The notes below the pieces were generated by a model, which saw only the letters and a program-made list of their open reading frames with translations, did no database searches and was not told the DNA's origin. From assembly GCA_041725955.1 (NCBI GenBank), contig JBGRQE010000008.1, positions 1-64,000 on the forward strand: a stretch of 64,000 bases of DNA, in the 5' to 3' direction. The position numbers and the translations under genes are program-made. Below are positions 8,649 through 18,434 of the stretch, one piece after another (position 1 is the first letter of the stretch; the number at the start of each line of letters is the position of its first letter). This stretch comes from JBGRPZ01 sp041725955 (GTDB taxonomy: Bacteria; Bacteroidota; Bacteroidia; Bacteroidales; JBGRPZ01).

Positions 8649-11612
8649 CTACTGAATACAAATTTCATCAGCAAAAATCCATGCAGGTTTACCGCGTCCA
8701 GAATGCCAACTAGGACATGAATCAATAGGTTTTGCTGTTACACGTACATATCTTGCACGAATCTTTTTCTTAGATGAAGAAAAATCTTTGATAATACCTT
8801 CTTCTTTCAAAGACACATCAGATTTCAGGGAGGCATATTTGCGCCACTTTTTTCCATTATCTGAAACTTCATAAATAACCTCTTTAGGCATCCAAATCCA
8901 AGCACCTGTAGCTTGCAAGAAACCAGTTGAAATGGAATTGATATACTTTCTTTTACCCATATCTATCTCCACAACCATATCTGTATCCCAATAACCTTGC
9001 CAATCTCCTGTAGTAAAATTATTATTACCTTTTATCCCATCAATCAAAGCCTCATTTCCTCCTGCTGTATATTGTTTTCCATAAGGATTAATAATATTAA
9101 TCTCCCAATTTGCTGGCATGGCATAAAAAGTTGCTTGAGCACATTTTGACAACATTCCATTCTTCATAGCAATAGCTTTAATGGTTGTTGTTTTTTTGAC
9201 AACAATTGGCTTTTTTACAGAAAACTTTTGTGATTTCTCATTTGGCGTTGTACCATCTAGAGTATAATAAACTATAGCCTCTAAATCATTATGAGTTAAT
9301 TTCACATCCAATTTATTCTTGAATGATCTAGAAACAGCATCAATATTAGGAATACTAATAATAGGATACTCGTCAATAGAAGTTACAGGATAATCTCCAT
9401 CTTTAGATCCCCATTTTTTATTTGGCTCTGAACCCATTTCAAATTCTAAAACACCTCCTTTTGGAATTTCTAAAACAGAAATATAGGTTTTATTGTAAGG
9501 TTCTCCATTTAAGTATGCCTTTTGGATATAACAATTCTCTCGACTTATATTTTTGCACCTTAATTCAAATTCATTGCCATTATCCAGAGTCAACACTACT
9601 TTATCAAACAAAGGAGAACCAATAGCTAAAACCGTATCTCCTGGAGTCACAGAATATAATCCCATAGAACTAAACACATACCATGCAGACATTTGCCCAC
9701 AATCTTCATTTCCACTGTATCCATCTACATTACAAGAATACATTTCATTACAAATCTGGTGTACCAATTTCTGTGTTTTCCATGGCTTTCCTATATAATC
9801 ATACAAATATGCCATATGATGTGAAGGTTCATTTCCATGTGCATACTGTCCAATAAGACCACTAATATCAGGTTGATGACGACCACTCAAAACTGTTTTA
9901 GCTCCGAACATTGCATCCAATTTTTTTTCGAAACCATCTTTTCCTCCATATAGCTCTATTAACCCAGAAATATCTTGGGGAGCAAAAAAAGTATACTGCC
10001 ATGAATTGGCCTCTGTGAGCATAAAAGTAACTTCATTAGGATCAAATGGTTTTACAAATCCTCCATTACGTTTTCCTCTCATAAAACCAGTCTTCTTATC
10101 GAAGATATTTTTATAGTTTTGAGCTCTTTCCATAAAATACTTATAGTCGGCATTCTTACCCAATTTCTTCGCAAATTGCGCAATACACCAATCGTCATAA
10201 GCATATTCTAAAGTTTTTGATACTGAAGCACCTGATTTATCACCAGGCACATAGCCAAATTCGTCTAGATATTCAATGCCAAGTTCTTTCTTTTTAGCAG
10301 AGTGCTTCATTGCCTCATAAGCCTTTTCTAAATCAAAGCCTCTAATTCCCTTTACATAAGCATCATATATAACAGGAACTGAATGATAACCAATCATACA
10401 TCCTGTTTCATTTCCTGCCAATTCCCATACTGGTAATTTATCACCCAATGAATAAATATTCAACATGGTATTTATCATATCCTGAGTTGCTTGAGGTTCA
10501 AGATAACTCATCAATGGATGTTGAGCTCTAAAAGTATCCCATAATGAAAATACAGTATATTGATTTCTATCCTTATCTTGATGAACATTACCATCATGTC
10601 CGTAAAAACGACCATCAAAATCATTGAATATATTTGGACTTAAATACATATGATATAAAGCAGTATAAAAAACTGTTTTCAGACTATCATTTTCACTTGA
10701 CACCTGTATTTTTGATAACCTTTTGTTCCATTCGTTTTTAGCTTTAATACGAATTTCTTCAAAATTCCAATTCGGATTTTCTTGCTTTAAGTTTTTATAA
10801 GCCCCATCAATACTAACTGCCGAAATACCAACCTTAACTAAAATTCTTTCTTGATCATATGTATTGAAAGTAAAACTCGCTTTTAAATTTTTGCCTCTAG
10901 CTTCTTTTTCCTTTTTTAGTTTTTGTCCATCAGAATAAATTGAAGATGATTCAAAAGGTCTAGAAAAAACAGCATAAAAATAAACAGGATGATCTTTTGC
11001 CCATGCACCTGTTCGACGCATACCTGCAATCTCAGAATCATTTACAATAATCAACTCAGAGTCGTGAATATCTTCTGTACGAATAGCTTCTTTTAGATCT
11101 AATATTATTCGAGATTCTTTCGACTCAGGAAAAGTATAAGCATGAAGACCTGTTCGTAATGTAGTTGTCAATTCGGCCTTAACGTTATAATCAGTGAGCT
11201 TAACACTATAGTAACCAGGTTCAGCAATTTCACTCTCTTTGTCAAATAAAGATCTATAACCCGTCTTCGTATTCTCTTTTTCGCCAGGATTGATTTGAAC
11301 ATTTCCTACTAATGGCATAAATCTAATATCACCATAGTCTCCACAACCTGTACCACTTAAATGGGTGTGACTAAATCCAAGAATACTATTATCTGAACAA
11401 TGATAACCCGAACAACCATCCCAATCATCGATACGAGTATCTGGACTTAACTGTACCATACCAAACGGAAGACTCGCACCAGGAAAAGTATGACCATGCC
11501 CTCCTGTCCCTATCTTAGGATTAACATAATCTGCTGGAGTCTTTCTCTCCTTAGAACAGGAAAGTGAGAGCACCAAGCAAGAAAAAAATAAAAACTTGTA
11601 AAACTTCTGCAT
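8649..11612 (-). CDS. GH92 family alpha-mannosidase lipoprotein with chitobiase-like and F5/8-type C-terminal domains
   Basis: Calcium-dependent exo-alpha-mannosidase family, active on N-glycan or yeast mannan side chains. The lipoprotein signal ends LSLSC. The GH92 body starts at VNPKIGTGGHGHTFPGA, and the catalytic-domain landmarks HGNEPSHHMAYLYDY and GNEDCGQMSAW are intact. Beyond the usual roughly 740 residues there is a chitobiase/Fn3-like segment (YYTLDGTTPNEKS) and a discoidin-like F5/8 type C domain, probable carbohydrate-binding modules. I chose the ATG at 11612 (987 residues); an in-frame TTG at 11630 adds only six residues ahead of the signal peptide. Surface-anchored or periplasmic. 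Confidence 0.9.
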   Translation of the reverse strand: MQKFYKFLFFSCLVLSLSCSKERKTPADYVNPKIGTGGHGHTFPGASLPFGMVQLSPDTRIDDWDGCSGYHCSDNSILGFSHTHLSGTGCGDYGDIRFMPLVGNVQINPGEKENTKTGYRSLFDKESEIAEPGYYSVKLTDYNVKAELTTTLRTGLHAYTFPESKESRIILDLKEAIRTEDIHDSELIIVNDSEIAGMRRTGAWAKDHPVYFYAVFSRPFESSSIYSDGQKLKKEKEARGKNLKASFTFNTYDQERILVKVGISAVSIDGAYKNLKQENPNWNFEEIRIKAKNEWNKRLSKIQVSSENDSLKTVFYTALYHMYLSPNIFNDFDGRFYGHDGNVHQDKDRNQYTVFSLWDTFRAQHPLMSYLEPQATQDMINTMLNIYSLGDKLPVWELAGNETGCMIGYHSVPVIYDAYVKGIRGFDLEKAYEAMKHSAKKKELGIEYLDEFGYVPGDKSGASVSKTLEYAYDDWCIAQFAKKLGKNADYKYFMERAQNYKNIFDKKTGFMRGKRNGGFVKPFDPNEVTFMLTEANSWQYTFFAPQDISGLIELYGGKDGFEKKLDAMFGAKTVLSGRHQPDISGLIGQYAHGNEPSHHMAYLYDYIGKPWKTQKLVHQICNEMYSCNVDGYSGNEDCGQMSAWYVFSSMGLYSVTPGDTVLAIGSPLFDKVVLTLDNGNEFELRCKNISRENCYIQKAYLNGEPYNKTYISVLEIPKGGVLEFEMGSEPNKKWGSKDGDYPVTSIDEYPIISIPNIDAVSRSFKNKLDVKLTHNDLEAIVYYTLDGTTPNEKSQKFSVKKPIVVKKTTTIKAIAMKNGMLSKCAQATFYAMPANWEINIINPYGKQYTAGGNEALIDGIKGNNNFTTGDWQGYWDTDMVVEIDMGKRKYINSISTGFLQATGAWIWMPKEVIYEVSDNGKKWRKYASLKSDVSLKEEGIIKDFSSSKKKIRARYVRVTAKPIDSCPSWHSGRGKPAWIFADEICIQ

Positions 11613-11692
11613 ATTTACTTTTTTTCGCAATTAAAACTGATAAACTAAATGGAAAGAAACTTTCAATATATAACAAACCCTTTGATTAAAAA

Positions 11693-11735
11693 CTGCTGCA
11701 AAAGCACTACTAAACAAGTAATGCTTTTGCAACAG
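11693..11735 (-). terminator. Hairpin between the MFS permease and GH92 genes
   Basis: Inverted repeat of 14 bp with one mismatch (11693-11706 and 11722-11735; TGCAAAAGCA / TGCTTTTGCA) with a 15-nt loop. On the minus strand it is followed by TTTTAATC, a weak T-run. It may act as a partial terminator or as an mRNA-processing hairpin tuning GH92 expression. Confidence 0.5.
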
Positions 11736-11775
11736 CCTTGAGCAATAATCAAAATATTATATTGTGAAATTAGTA

Positions 11776-13182
11776 TTAATTATCATTTAAATGTAAATCT
11801 TCTTCTGTTTTAGGTTTGTATCCATATAATCCAAAGAAACTTATATACAAATAAGATACAATTGGAACGAAAACAAAAAATGTAATCCCTAAATTATCGG
11901 AAATCACCCCAGATAGTAATGGTAATATTGCTCCTCCAACAATCATCATCACAAGCAATGATGACCCTTGCGCAGTATGTTTTCCTAATTTGGCAATGGC
12001 TAAAGTGAAAATATTTGACCACATTATTGAATTAAATAATCCAATACCAATTAAACACCACATAGCCACTGTTCCTCCAACTATCAATCCAATAACCAAT
12101 AGTAAAACATTCACTATAGCAAAAATATAAAGGGTTCTATTTGCAATTGATTTGCCAAAGAAAAATGCAATTAGATTAACAACTAATAAAATCAAGAAAG
12201 GGATCGCTTCATAAAAACCATAGGAAGAACCAACGATAACAAAACCTATTACAGGAAATAAAACCATCAGACCATATTTCAATATCTTATTTTTCATCGA
12301 ACTTAAAGATACTGCACCAATAAATCGTCCAATCATTTGACCACCCCAAAACATAGCTAAGTAATGAGGTCCATTTTCTTGTGTAATTCCTGCAATAGAT
12401 GGTTGTTCTAGATAATTAATCATCAAACTACCAATACTTACCTCTGCTCCTACATAGAAAAATATACCTAACATCCCAAACCTTAATTGAGGAAAATCAA
12501 ATGCACGACCTTTTTGATCAACACTATTTGAAGATGACATTTTGGGCATATGCGCAAAAAATAGCATTACAGCCAGAAGTAAAAAAACTAATGCAAAAAC
12601 AACATATGAAATTTTCAAAGGTCCAATATCTATATGCTTTTCACTATTATTTAATGCATCATAAAATGCCCATCCGCCAATTATAGGACCTAAAGTCGTA
12701 CCTAAAGAGTTGAACCCTTGAGCAAGGTTCAATCTTGATGAAGAAGATTTTTCTGGACCAAGAACTGCTACATAAGGATTACCCGAAATTTGTAATAAAG
12801 AGAATCCCAAACCAATAACGAAAATAGCAATTAAAAAAGCTGAATATGAAATTAATTGTGCTGCAGGAAAGAATAGAGCTGCTCCTATAGCAGAAACTAC
12901 CAAACCTGTAATTAATCCATTCTTATATCCAATTTTCAATATCGGATCTCCATAAAATCTTGAAATAAAAAAATAGATTAAAGAGCCAACAAAATAAGCT
13001 CCAAAGAAAACCAATTGAACTAAAGTAGCTAGTGAGTAATTCAGTCCAAATATTGTTTTAAAATGAGGAATCAACAGATCATTCAGAACCGTAATAAATC
13101 CCCACATAAAAAAAACAACTATCAACCAGACAAAAGCTATTGTATAATTATTTTTCCCTGTAGATACTGATACATTTGACAT
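11776..13182 (-). CDS. Sugar MFS transporter, FucP-like
   Basis: A 468-residue inner-membrane permease with about 12 hydrophobic segments, of the fucose/glucose-galactose:H+ symporter branch of the major facilitator superfamily. It shows the early motif FFMWGFITVLNDLLIPHFK, then LGFSLLQISGNPYVAVLGP and LNLAQGFNSLGTTLGPIIGG, all typical of FucP-type sugar permeases. The substrate is inferred from context to be a monosaccharide released by the neighbouring mannosidases (mannose most likely); sequence alone does not give it. It lies 31 bp downstream of the EEP-family gene. Confidence 0.88.
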   Translation of the reverse strand: MSNVSVSTGKNNYTIAFVWLIVVFFMWGFITVLNDLLIPHFKTIFGLNYSLATLVQLVFFGAYFVGSLIYFFISRFYGDPILKIGYKNGLITGLVVSAIGAALFFPAAQLISYSAFLIAIFVIGLGFSLLQISGNPYVAVLGPEKSSSSRLNLAQGFNSLGTTLGPIIGGWAFYDALNNSEKHIDIGPLKISYVVFALVFLLLAVMLFFAHMPKMSSSNSVDQKGRAFDFPQLRFGMLGIFFYVGAEVSIGSLMINYLEQPSIAGITQENGPHYLAMFWGGQMIGRFIGAVSLSSMKNKILKYGLMVLFPVIGFVIVGSSYGFYEAIPFLILLVVNLIAFFFGKSIANRTLYIFAIVNVLLLVIGLIVGGTVAMWCLIGIGLFNSIMWSNIFTLAIAKLGKHTAQGSSLLVMMIVGGAILPLLSGVISDNLGITFFVFVPIVSYLYISFFGLYGYKPKTEEDLHLNDN

Positions 13183-13213
13183 TTTGATTTATTTTATTAT
13201 TGATTATTCAACA

Positions 13214-14080
13214 CTAAAGTTTTATCTCTACGAATACAGGTAAATGATCACTGGGATAGACTCCGTAAAAATTATCTGAAAGAACAGCGTATTTTAACAC
13301 TTCTATGCCTATATTTACTAGTATATGATCTATAACATTACCTTTTTCTGGAGTAAAATTTTTACCAATAAAAGTATAATCGGGTCCCCAAGCAATTTCT
13401 TGACTAGCCTGTCTACTATCTTTTAATAATGCATCTTTATTCTGAATTAATTCTTTCATCTCTGCACTATTTAAAACCGCATTAAAATCACCTAGTATTA
13501 GTAGTTTTTTATTTCCAGCAATCTTCTGAATCTTTTTCAAAAGCAATTTTGCACTATTGATTCTAGCCTCCTCACTTACATTATCCCAATGTGTATTAAA
13601 TACAAAAAACTCTTCTTTACTCTTTAAATCTTCTAGCTCAACATAAGTAACTATTCGTGGAAGAGAGGTATTCCACGATTTAGATCCAGGTTTATCTGGT
13701 GTAGATGACAACCAAAAAGTTCCTTTTCCTTGAAGACGAAATCGATCCATTCTAAAAAAAATTGCCGCAAATTCACCTTTACTTCCACCATCATCACGAC
13801 CCACACCAAAAGACTCATAATCGAAAAGCATTTCACGTAAATCATCCATTTGATTACTTAAAGCCTCTTGTACACCTATGATATCAGGTTTATAATATCT
13901 AATTTGATCAACTAGAATAGGACTTCTATTTTTCCAAGCCCAGTTTCCTGTAGAACTATTATCATACCCAATATTATAAGTCATAACTTTCATTAACTCC
14001 TGTCCAAATGTAATTTCAGAAACAAGAAATAAGAGAAAAACCCATAGTAATTTCAAACATTTATTATATCCTCTCATCAT
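13214..14080 (-). CDS. Secreted endonuclease/exonuclease/phosphatase family protein (glycan cluster)
   Basis: A 288-residue EEP-fold (DNase I-like) phosphodiesterase with an N-terminal signal peptide (LLWVFLLFLVSEITFG). Metal-site and catalytic motifs are present: MTYNIGYDNS, IGVQEAL, NTHWDN, LILGDFNA and the closing SDHLPVF. Family members range from nucleases to phosphodiesterases acting on phosphorylated sugars or lipids. The start ATG overlaps the stop of the beta-mannosidase gene by 4 bp (ATGA), so the two are translationally coupled. This context points to a phosphodiester in the glycan rather than DNA. Confidence 0.85.
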   Translation of the reverse strand: MMRGYNKCLKLLWVFLLFLVSEITFGQELMKVMTYNIGYDNSSTGNWAWKNRSPILVDQIRYYKPDIIGVQEALSNQMDDLREMLFDYESFGVGRDDGGSKGEFAAIFFRMDRFRLQGKGTFWLSSTPDKPGSKSWNTSLPRIVTYVELEDLKSKEEFFVFNTHWDNVSEEARINSAKLLLKKIQKIAGNKKLLILGDFNAVLNSAEMKELIQNKDALLKDSRQASQEIAWGPDYTFIGKNFTPEKGNVIDHILVNIGIEVLKYAVLSDNFYGVYPSDHLPVFVEIKL

Positions 14081-16623
14081 ATTGTTTTTTTTATTTCAGG
14101 AAGTGATTTGACAATTATTTCTTTTTCTAGAGATATTGGAATAGAATCCATTTTTATAAATATTCTTTTCGGGTGATTGGGTTCCAATGAAAAATAATTT
14201 TCAGAAAAATGAGCTTCTAAGGATTTAGTCGACAGAACTATAAATGGGGTATAATTAGCATTTTCAAGAACAAGGTCAACACCATTGTCTTTTACTGTAA
14301 AGCTAAGCTTTATTTTAGGAAAAGGCGATGAAAATTCTAATTTATTGGGTTTTAGAAGTATATTTTTTTCTTCTGTCAAAAGCTTATTTTCTTTAAACAA
14401 TTCACATTTTATATACATTTGAGCTAAGTTCCCAAAAGAAGTAAGTTCACTTTTTTGTATCTGCCAAATTGCTTTTGAGAAATTAGGTTTAGCAATACAA
14501 TTTCCGCCCCATTCTTTCACCAATTTCCCATCAAAAGAACAAAGTGCTACCCTATAATCTAAAGTATCGCCTTTTAGTTTATCATTGATTAAATAGTATG
14601 AATATTTATCATTAAATTTTTCTAAAGAAAGAAATATAGGCGAAAAAATTTCTTTCACTCTATATTGCAAGGGTTTCCACCGCCCATAATAATCAATGGA
14701 AGACCATGAAATTACAGGCCAACAATCATTCAATTGCCAGTATAAACTTCCCATACAATAAGGCATTTTTCTTCTATGAGACTCTAAAGCCTGAGAAATT
14801 CCATATGCCTGAAGAATTTGACTCATATAAATATAATCATCGAAATTTGCGGGAACCCAAAAATCTCTCTCCATATACTTATGGATTAATTCGCAACCTC
14901 TAGGATGTTTTTGATGACTTTTTAAAGATTTAGAGCCTACAAATCTATCATTTGATGGAACTACACTTTCTATAGTTTTGCAATCAGGGTAAGCTTGAAA
15001 ACCATATTCAGTCATAAATCGCCCAACTTTTTTCTGATATACCTCAAATGGTTCTTCTCCCCACCAAACACCCCAATAATGAGCATCTCCCCTTTTTCTA
15101 CTTTCTTCATGTCCCCATCCAATAGATGGAGAGCTAGGCCAATATGGACGTCCTGTACCATCAAAGAAATTTAAATTAACAGGAATAATCTGATTAAATA
15201 TCCGCTTATAATTATCCCATGCTAAAGTAGAATCTACTGAAGAATAAGGTATACTCTTTTGCCATCCCCAATTATGCCAACCTTCGTCTATCTCATTATT
15301 ACCACACCATAGGACAATAGAAGCATATTTATTCAATTTTATGATTTGTTCTCGGATTTCCTTATTTACTTCTTCCAAAAACTTATTATCATTAGGGTAC
15401 ATATTACAGGCAAACATAAAATCTTGCCATATCATAATACCTAAGCTATCACACAACCCATAGAAGTTATCATTTTCATAAATACCTCCCCCCCAAACAC
15501 GCAACATATTCATATTGCTTTTGGCTACATCAGTCAATATTCTGCGATGATCTGATTTTTTCACACGCGAAGGAAATTGATCCATAGGAACGTAATTTGC
15601 TCCTTTAGCAAAGAAAGGTTTATTATTTACGGCCAAAGTAAAACTTTTCCCAACAGAATCTTCATTTTGAATTAGATCAACTCTTCTAACCCCAAGCCTT
15701 TGCTTGGAATTATATATCTCAGTACCCTCCACTTTACATATAATATCAAAATCATATAAATAAGATTCTCCCATATCATGAGGCCACCATAATTTGGGTT
15801 TATTCAATGTTAAATACACCACCTCGTATTTACTTCCCTTACCTATAAATATTTTTTTCTGAAACCATATACTATCCTTAACTTTAATCTGTAGATCAAG
15901 AGGTAACGTATCACTAGAAAATAGTTTTGTTGAAAAAATTATTTTCGCTGTACTACAATCCTCAGATACACAAACCTTACTGTAGACATTCTTTATATAA
16001 CATTTGTCGTATGCTATTAATTTAATTGGCTTATTAATACCTACTCCAGGCAGATTTGGTGCCCAGTCCCAGCCAAACTGGTAGGGTGCTTTTCTTGAAT
16101 GTCCTCTTTTATCGGGTAGTTTATAATCAGCCTTTGCAACTTTAGAGTCATTTATAAAATTTGCGGGAGTAAATATTACTTTAAGAATATTTTTCTCTTG
16201 TAATAAATTTTTACATGGACAATGATACTCTCTATACATATTTTGAGAAGACAATATCAAAGAGTCATTTAAATAAACTTCTGCATAAGTATCAAGTCCA
16301 TCAAAATCAATATCAATATTAGATTTATTCAAAAAAACTTTGTCAAGTTCAAATTCAGTTTTATAAACCCATTTCTTTTGAGTAACCCACTGAACAGAAT
16401 CTTCATTTGATCCATAAAAAGGATCTCCAATAATCTTATTTTTTACCAGATCTAAAAAGACATTTCCAGGTACTTCTGCAGGAAAAAATTCCTTTTTAGA
16501 CAATTCAGAAAAGCACCAATTCCCAGCACTTAAATCAAGAACTTCAACTCTCTGTTTATTACTGGTCTTACATGCGCTTATAAAAAAAACTGAGAATACT
16601 AAAAGAATAATTTTATTAATCAT
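14077..16623 (-). CDS. GH2 family beta-mannosidase lipoprotein
   Basis: Hydrolyses terminal beta-linked mannose, such as the core Man-beta-1,4-GlcNAc of N-glycans. The 848-residue product has a lipoprotein signal ending FFISAC, a sugar-binding jelly-roll (EVPGNVFLDL near residue 49; FDGLDTYAEVYLND), an immunoglobulin-like linker, and a TIM barrel with acid/base glutamate in LWCGNNEIDEGW and nucleophile glutamate in MTEYGFQAYP. QFGWDWAPNLPGVG is typical of beta-mannosidases rather than beta-galactosidases. It is 21 bp from cutC and overlaps the next gene. Confidence 0.9.
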   Translation of the reverse strand: MINKIILLVFSVFFISACKTSNKQRVEVLDLSAGNWCFSELSKKEFFPAEVPGNVFLDLVKNKIIGDPFYGSNEDSVQWVTQKKWVYKTEFELDKVFLNKSNIDIDFDGLDTYAEVYLNDSLILSSQNMYREYHCPCKNLLQEKNILKVIFTPANFINDSKVAKADYKLPDKRGHSRKAPYQFGWDWAPNLPGVGINKPIKLIAYDKCYIKNVYSKVCVSEDCSTAKIIFSTKLFSSDTLPLDLQIKVKDSIWFQKKIFIGKGSKYEVVYLTLNKPKLWWPHDMGESYLYDFDIICKVEGTEIYNSKQRLGVRRVDLIQNEDSVGKSFTLAVNNKPFFAKGANYVPMDQFPSRVKKSDHRRILTDVAKSNMNMLRVWGGGIYENDNFYGLCDSLGIMIWQDFMFACNMYPNDNKFLEEVNKEIREQIIKLNKYASIVLWCGNNEIDEGWHNWGWQKSIPYSSVDSTLAWDNYKRIFNQIIPVNLNFFDGTGRPYWPSSPSIGWGHEESRKRGDAHYWGVWWGEEPFEVYQKKVGRFMTEYGFQAYPDCKTIESVVPSNDRFVGSKSLKSHQKHPRGCELIHKYMERDFWVPANFDDYIYMSQILQAYGISQALESHRRKMPYCMGSLYWQLNDCWPVISWSSIDYYGRWKPLQYRVKEIFSPIFLSLEKFNDKYSYYLINDKLKGDTLDYRVALCSFDGKLVKEWGGNCIAKPNFSKAIWQIQKSELTSFGNLAQMYIKCELFKENKLLTEEKNILLKPNKLEFSSPFPKIKLSFTVKDNGVDLVLENANYTPFIVLSTKSLEAHFSENYFSLEPNHPKRIFIKMDSIPISLEKEIIVKSLPEIKKTI

Positions 16624-16644
16624 AGTATAGAATCATGGAATAAA

Positions 16645-17409
16645 TCACCTCTCTATTTTATCGAGGATATTTTTCATCTTTTCAACATTTTCCTTCTTAG
16701 TCTCCAAAATAGAAAACTCTAACTCAGGATCATTACCTCCCATAGCAATATTCTTATTTTGAAACATCATATTACTCTTTCGATATCCTTTTCCTGAAAA
16801 ATGAATCTCACTTATCCTTGCTTTCTTTATAACCTCTTCAACATTAGTTTGGTTAACGCCACCGCCCACCATAACTTTTATGTCATCACCCACTATCTCT
16901 CGCATTCTAGACAAATTTTCTACTCGTGTCTTTAAATCCATAGACAAGCCACAGGTCAAAACTCTATCTACCGTTTTATACAATTTCAATTCATTCAGAA
17001 GAGAATATGGATCCTTCGACATATCTATAGCACGATGAAATGTAATACTCATATCTTCTCCAGCAGCACTTACTACTCTATGAAAATTATCTTTATCCAG
17101 ATTCCCAGATTCATCTAACATCCCAACAACAATACCATCAATCTGCAATTCACGACAACATTGAATATCAAGAAGAATTTGCCTCATTTCAACAGGATCG
17201 TACAAAAAATCACCACCTCGAGGGCGTATTAAAACGTGAATTGGAATATTCACCAAATCTCTTATTATTCTAATTGATGATAATGAAGGAGTAGTTCCTC
17301 CTTCAAGTAAATTATCACATAATTCTATTCTATTTGCCCCACCCCTATATGCAGCTACTGCAGAATTTAATGAATTACAACAAACTTCTAATGTTAAACT
17401 TTCTTTCAC
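16645..17409 (-). CDS. cutC: CutC family protein
   Basis: A 254-residue TIM-barrel protein of the CutC family. It starts LTLEVCCNSLNSAVAAYRGGANRIELCDNL, a near-canonical opening, followed by PIHVLIRPRGGDFLY, the internal ITFHRAIDM, and KVMVGGGVNQTNVEEV. The family was first linked to copper tolerance, but that role is doubtful for many members and no enzymatic reaction is settled. The start is a GTG at 17409, matching the family N-terminus. It is the first gene of a five- or six-gene unit with two mannosidases, which argues for a carbohydrate-related role here. Confidence 0.9.
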   Translation of the reverse strand: MKESLTLEVCCNSLNSAVAAYRGGANRIELCDNLLEGGTTPSLSSIRIIRDLVNIPIHVLIRPRGGDFLYDPVEMRQILLDIQCCRELQIDGIVVGMLDESGNLDKDNFHRVVSAAGEDMSITFHRAIDMSKDPYSLLNELKLYKTVDRVLTCGLSMDLKTRVENLSRMREIVGDDIKVMVGGGVNQTNVEEVIKKARISEIHFSGKGYRKSNMMFQNKNIAMGGNDPELEFSILETKKENVEKMKNILDKIER

Positions 17410-17452
17410 TTTAATTAATTTGATTTTTGATTTTCACATTCCCAAAGATAAA

Positions 17453-17460
17453 AAATAAGA
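17453..17460 (-). promoter_or_regulatory. Candidate -7 box for the cutC/mannosidase cluster
   Basis: The minus strand reads TATCTTTG, a perfect TAnnTTTG box, about 43 bp upstream of the cutC GTG. I see no clear -33 TTTG at the usual distance. Confidence 0.4.
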
Positions 17461-17518
17461 ATAAGAAATAAATCTACACATGTTTTATTGACATGATTAA
17501 GTATTTAGGATTAATATT

Positions 17519-17526
17519 TAATTTTG
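17519..17526 (+). promoter_or_regulatory. Candidate -7 box for the SDR gene
   Basis: TAATTTTG is a perfect TAnnTTTG box 24 bp before the ATG at 17551, giving a short leader. A TTG occurs only 28 bp upstream, further than usual for the -33 element. Confidence 0.35.
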
Positions 17527-17550
17527 ATCGCAAAATAAATTAACGATAAA

Positions 17551-18366
17551 ATGTCAATAAATCGAAAGGTCGCATTCATAACAGGGGCTTCTTCTGGAAT
17601 AGGAAAAGCAATTGCAATGCATTTTTTAAAGCTGAATTATAAAGTATACGGTACAAGTAGAAAAAAAACAGAACAAAAAGAGGACAACATATTCTTTTTA
17701 CAAATGGATGTTAATGACGATATCTCCGTACAAAAAGCATGTCAGGAGTTTACATCCAAAGAAAACAATCTCGACCTTTTGATTAATTGTGCGGGTTTAG
17801 GAATAAATGGTTCTGTAGAAGAAATGCCTATAAATGAAGTTAAAAGCGTTTTTGAGACTAACTTTTTTGGTCCTTTAAGAGTTTGTCAGCAATTAATTCC
17901 TCTAATGAGAAAACAAAAAAAAGGACATATAATTAATGTAAGTTCTATTGCCGGAGAGGCAGGTCTACCATTCAGAGGGTTTTATTCAGCCAGTAAATTT
18001 GCTCTTGAAGGGATGACAGAATCTTTAAGAATGGAACTACGTGCTTATAACATAAAGGTGTGTCTACTTCAGCCAGGCGATTTCAATACAAATATAGCTA
18101 ACGCCCGAAAAGGTACTGGAATCCCCAAAAACTCACCCTATCAAAAATTTCTCGAGCAAATGGAGCAACAAATTGAAGAGGGAATGAATAAATCTCCAAA
18201 ACCTGATTGTGTTGGTCCTTTCGTAGAAAATATTATTAAAAAGAAGAATCCAAAATTAAGATATAGAGTAGGCGCCAAACTTGAAACTATTACACCTATT
18301 TTAAAATGTATTTTGCCCTATAAAATATACGAGGCTCTCATATTAAAATTTTACAATATGAAATAA
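17551..18366 (+). CDS. SDR family oxidoreductase
   Basis: A 271-residue short-chain dehydrogenase/reductase. It has the NAD(P)-binding TGASSGIGKA at residues 10-19, NCAGLG for the central strand, the catalytic serine in INVSSIAGEAG, and the YSASKFALEG active-site Tyr/Lys pair, followed by LLQPGDFNT. It is of the classical type, and the R/K-rich end of strand 2 (TSRKK) suggests NADPH. The substrate is unknown. It is a single gene, divergent from the cutC cluster and closed by its own terminator. Confidence 0.9.
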   Translation: MSINRKVAFITGASSGIGKAIAMHFLKLNYKVYGTSRKKTEQKEDNIFFLQMDVNDDISVQKACQEFTSKENNLDLLINCAGLGINGSVEEMPINEVKSVFETNFFGPLRVCQQLIPLMRKQKKGHIINVSSIAGEAGLPFRGFYSASKFALEGMTESLRMELRAYNIKVCLLQPGDFNTNIANARKGTGIPKNSPYQKFLEQMEQQIEEGMNKSPKPDCVGPFVENIIKKKNPKLRYRVGAKLETITPILKCILPYKIYEALILKFYNMK

Positions 18367-18410
18367 ATAAAAGCGACTCTTAAGCTTACGCTTTATAGAG
18401 TCGCTTTTAT
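18367..18410. terminator. Bidirectional intrinsic terminator
   Basis: 14-bp perfect inverted repeat (18367-18380 and 18397-18410; AAAAGCGACTCT / AGAGTCGCTTTT) between the convergent SDR and beta-helix genes, with A/T tracts on both flanks. Confidence 0.9.
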
Positions 18411-18434
18411 CTTAACATATATGTAATCAGATAA

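Noticed and set aside
13214..14080. DNase role for the EEP protein in the glycan cluster
   Set aside because: Translational coupling to beta-mannosidase makes a sugar-phosphodiester substrate more likely; kept as family-level call only.
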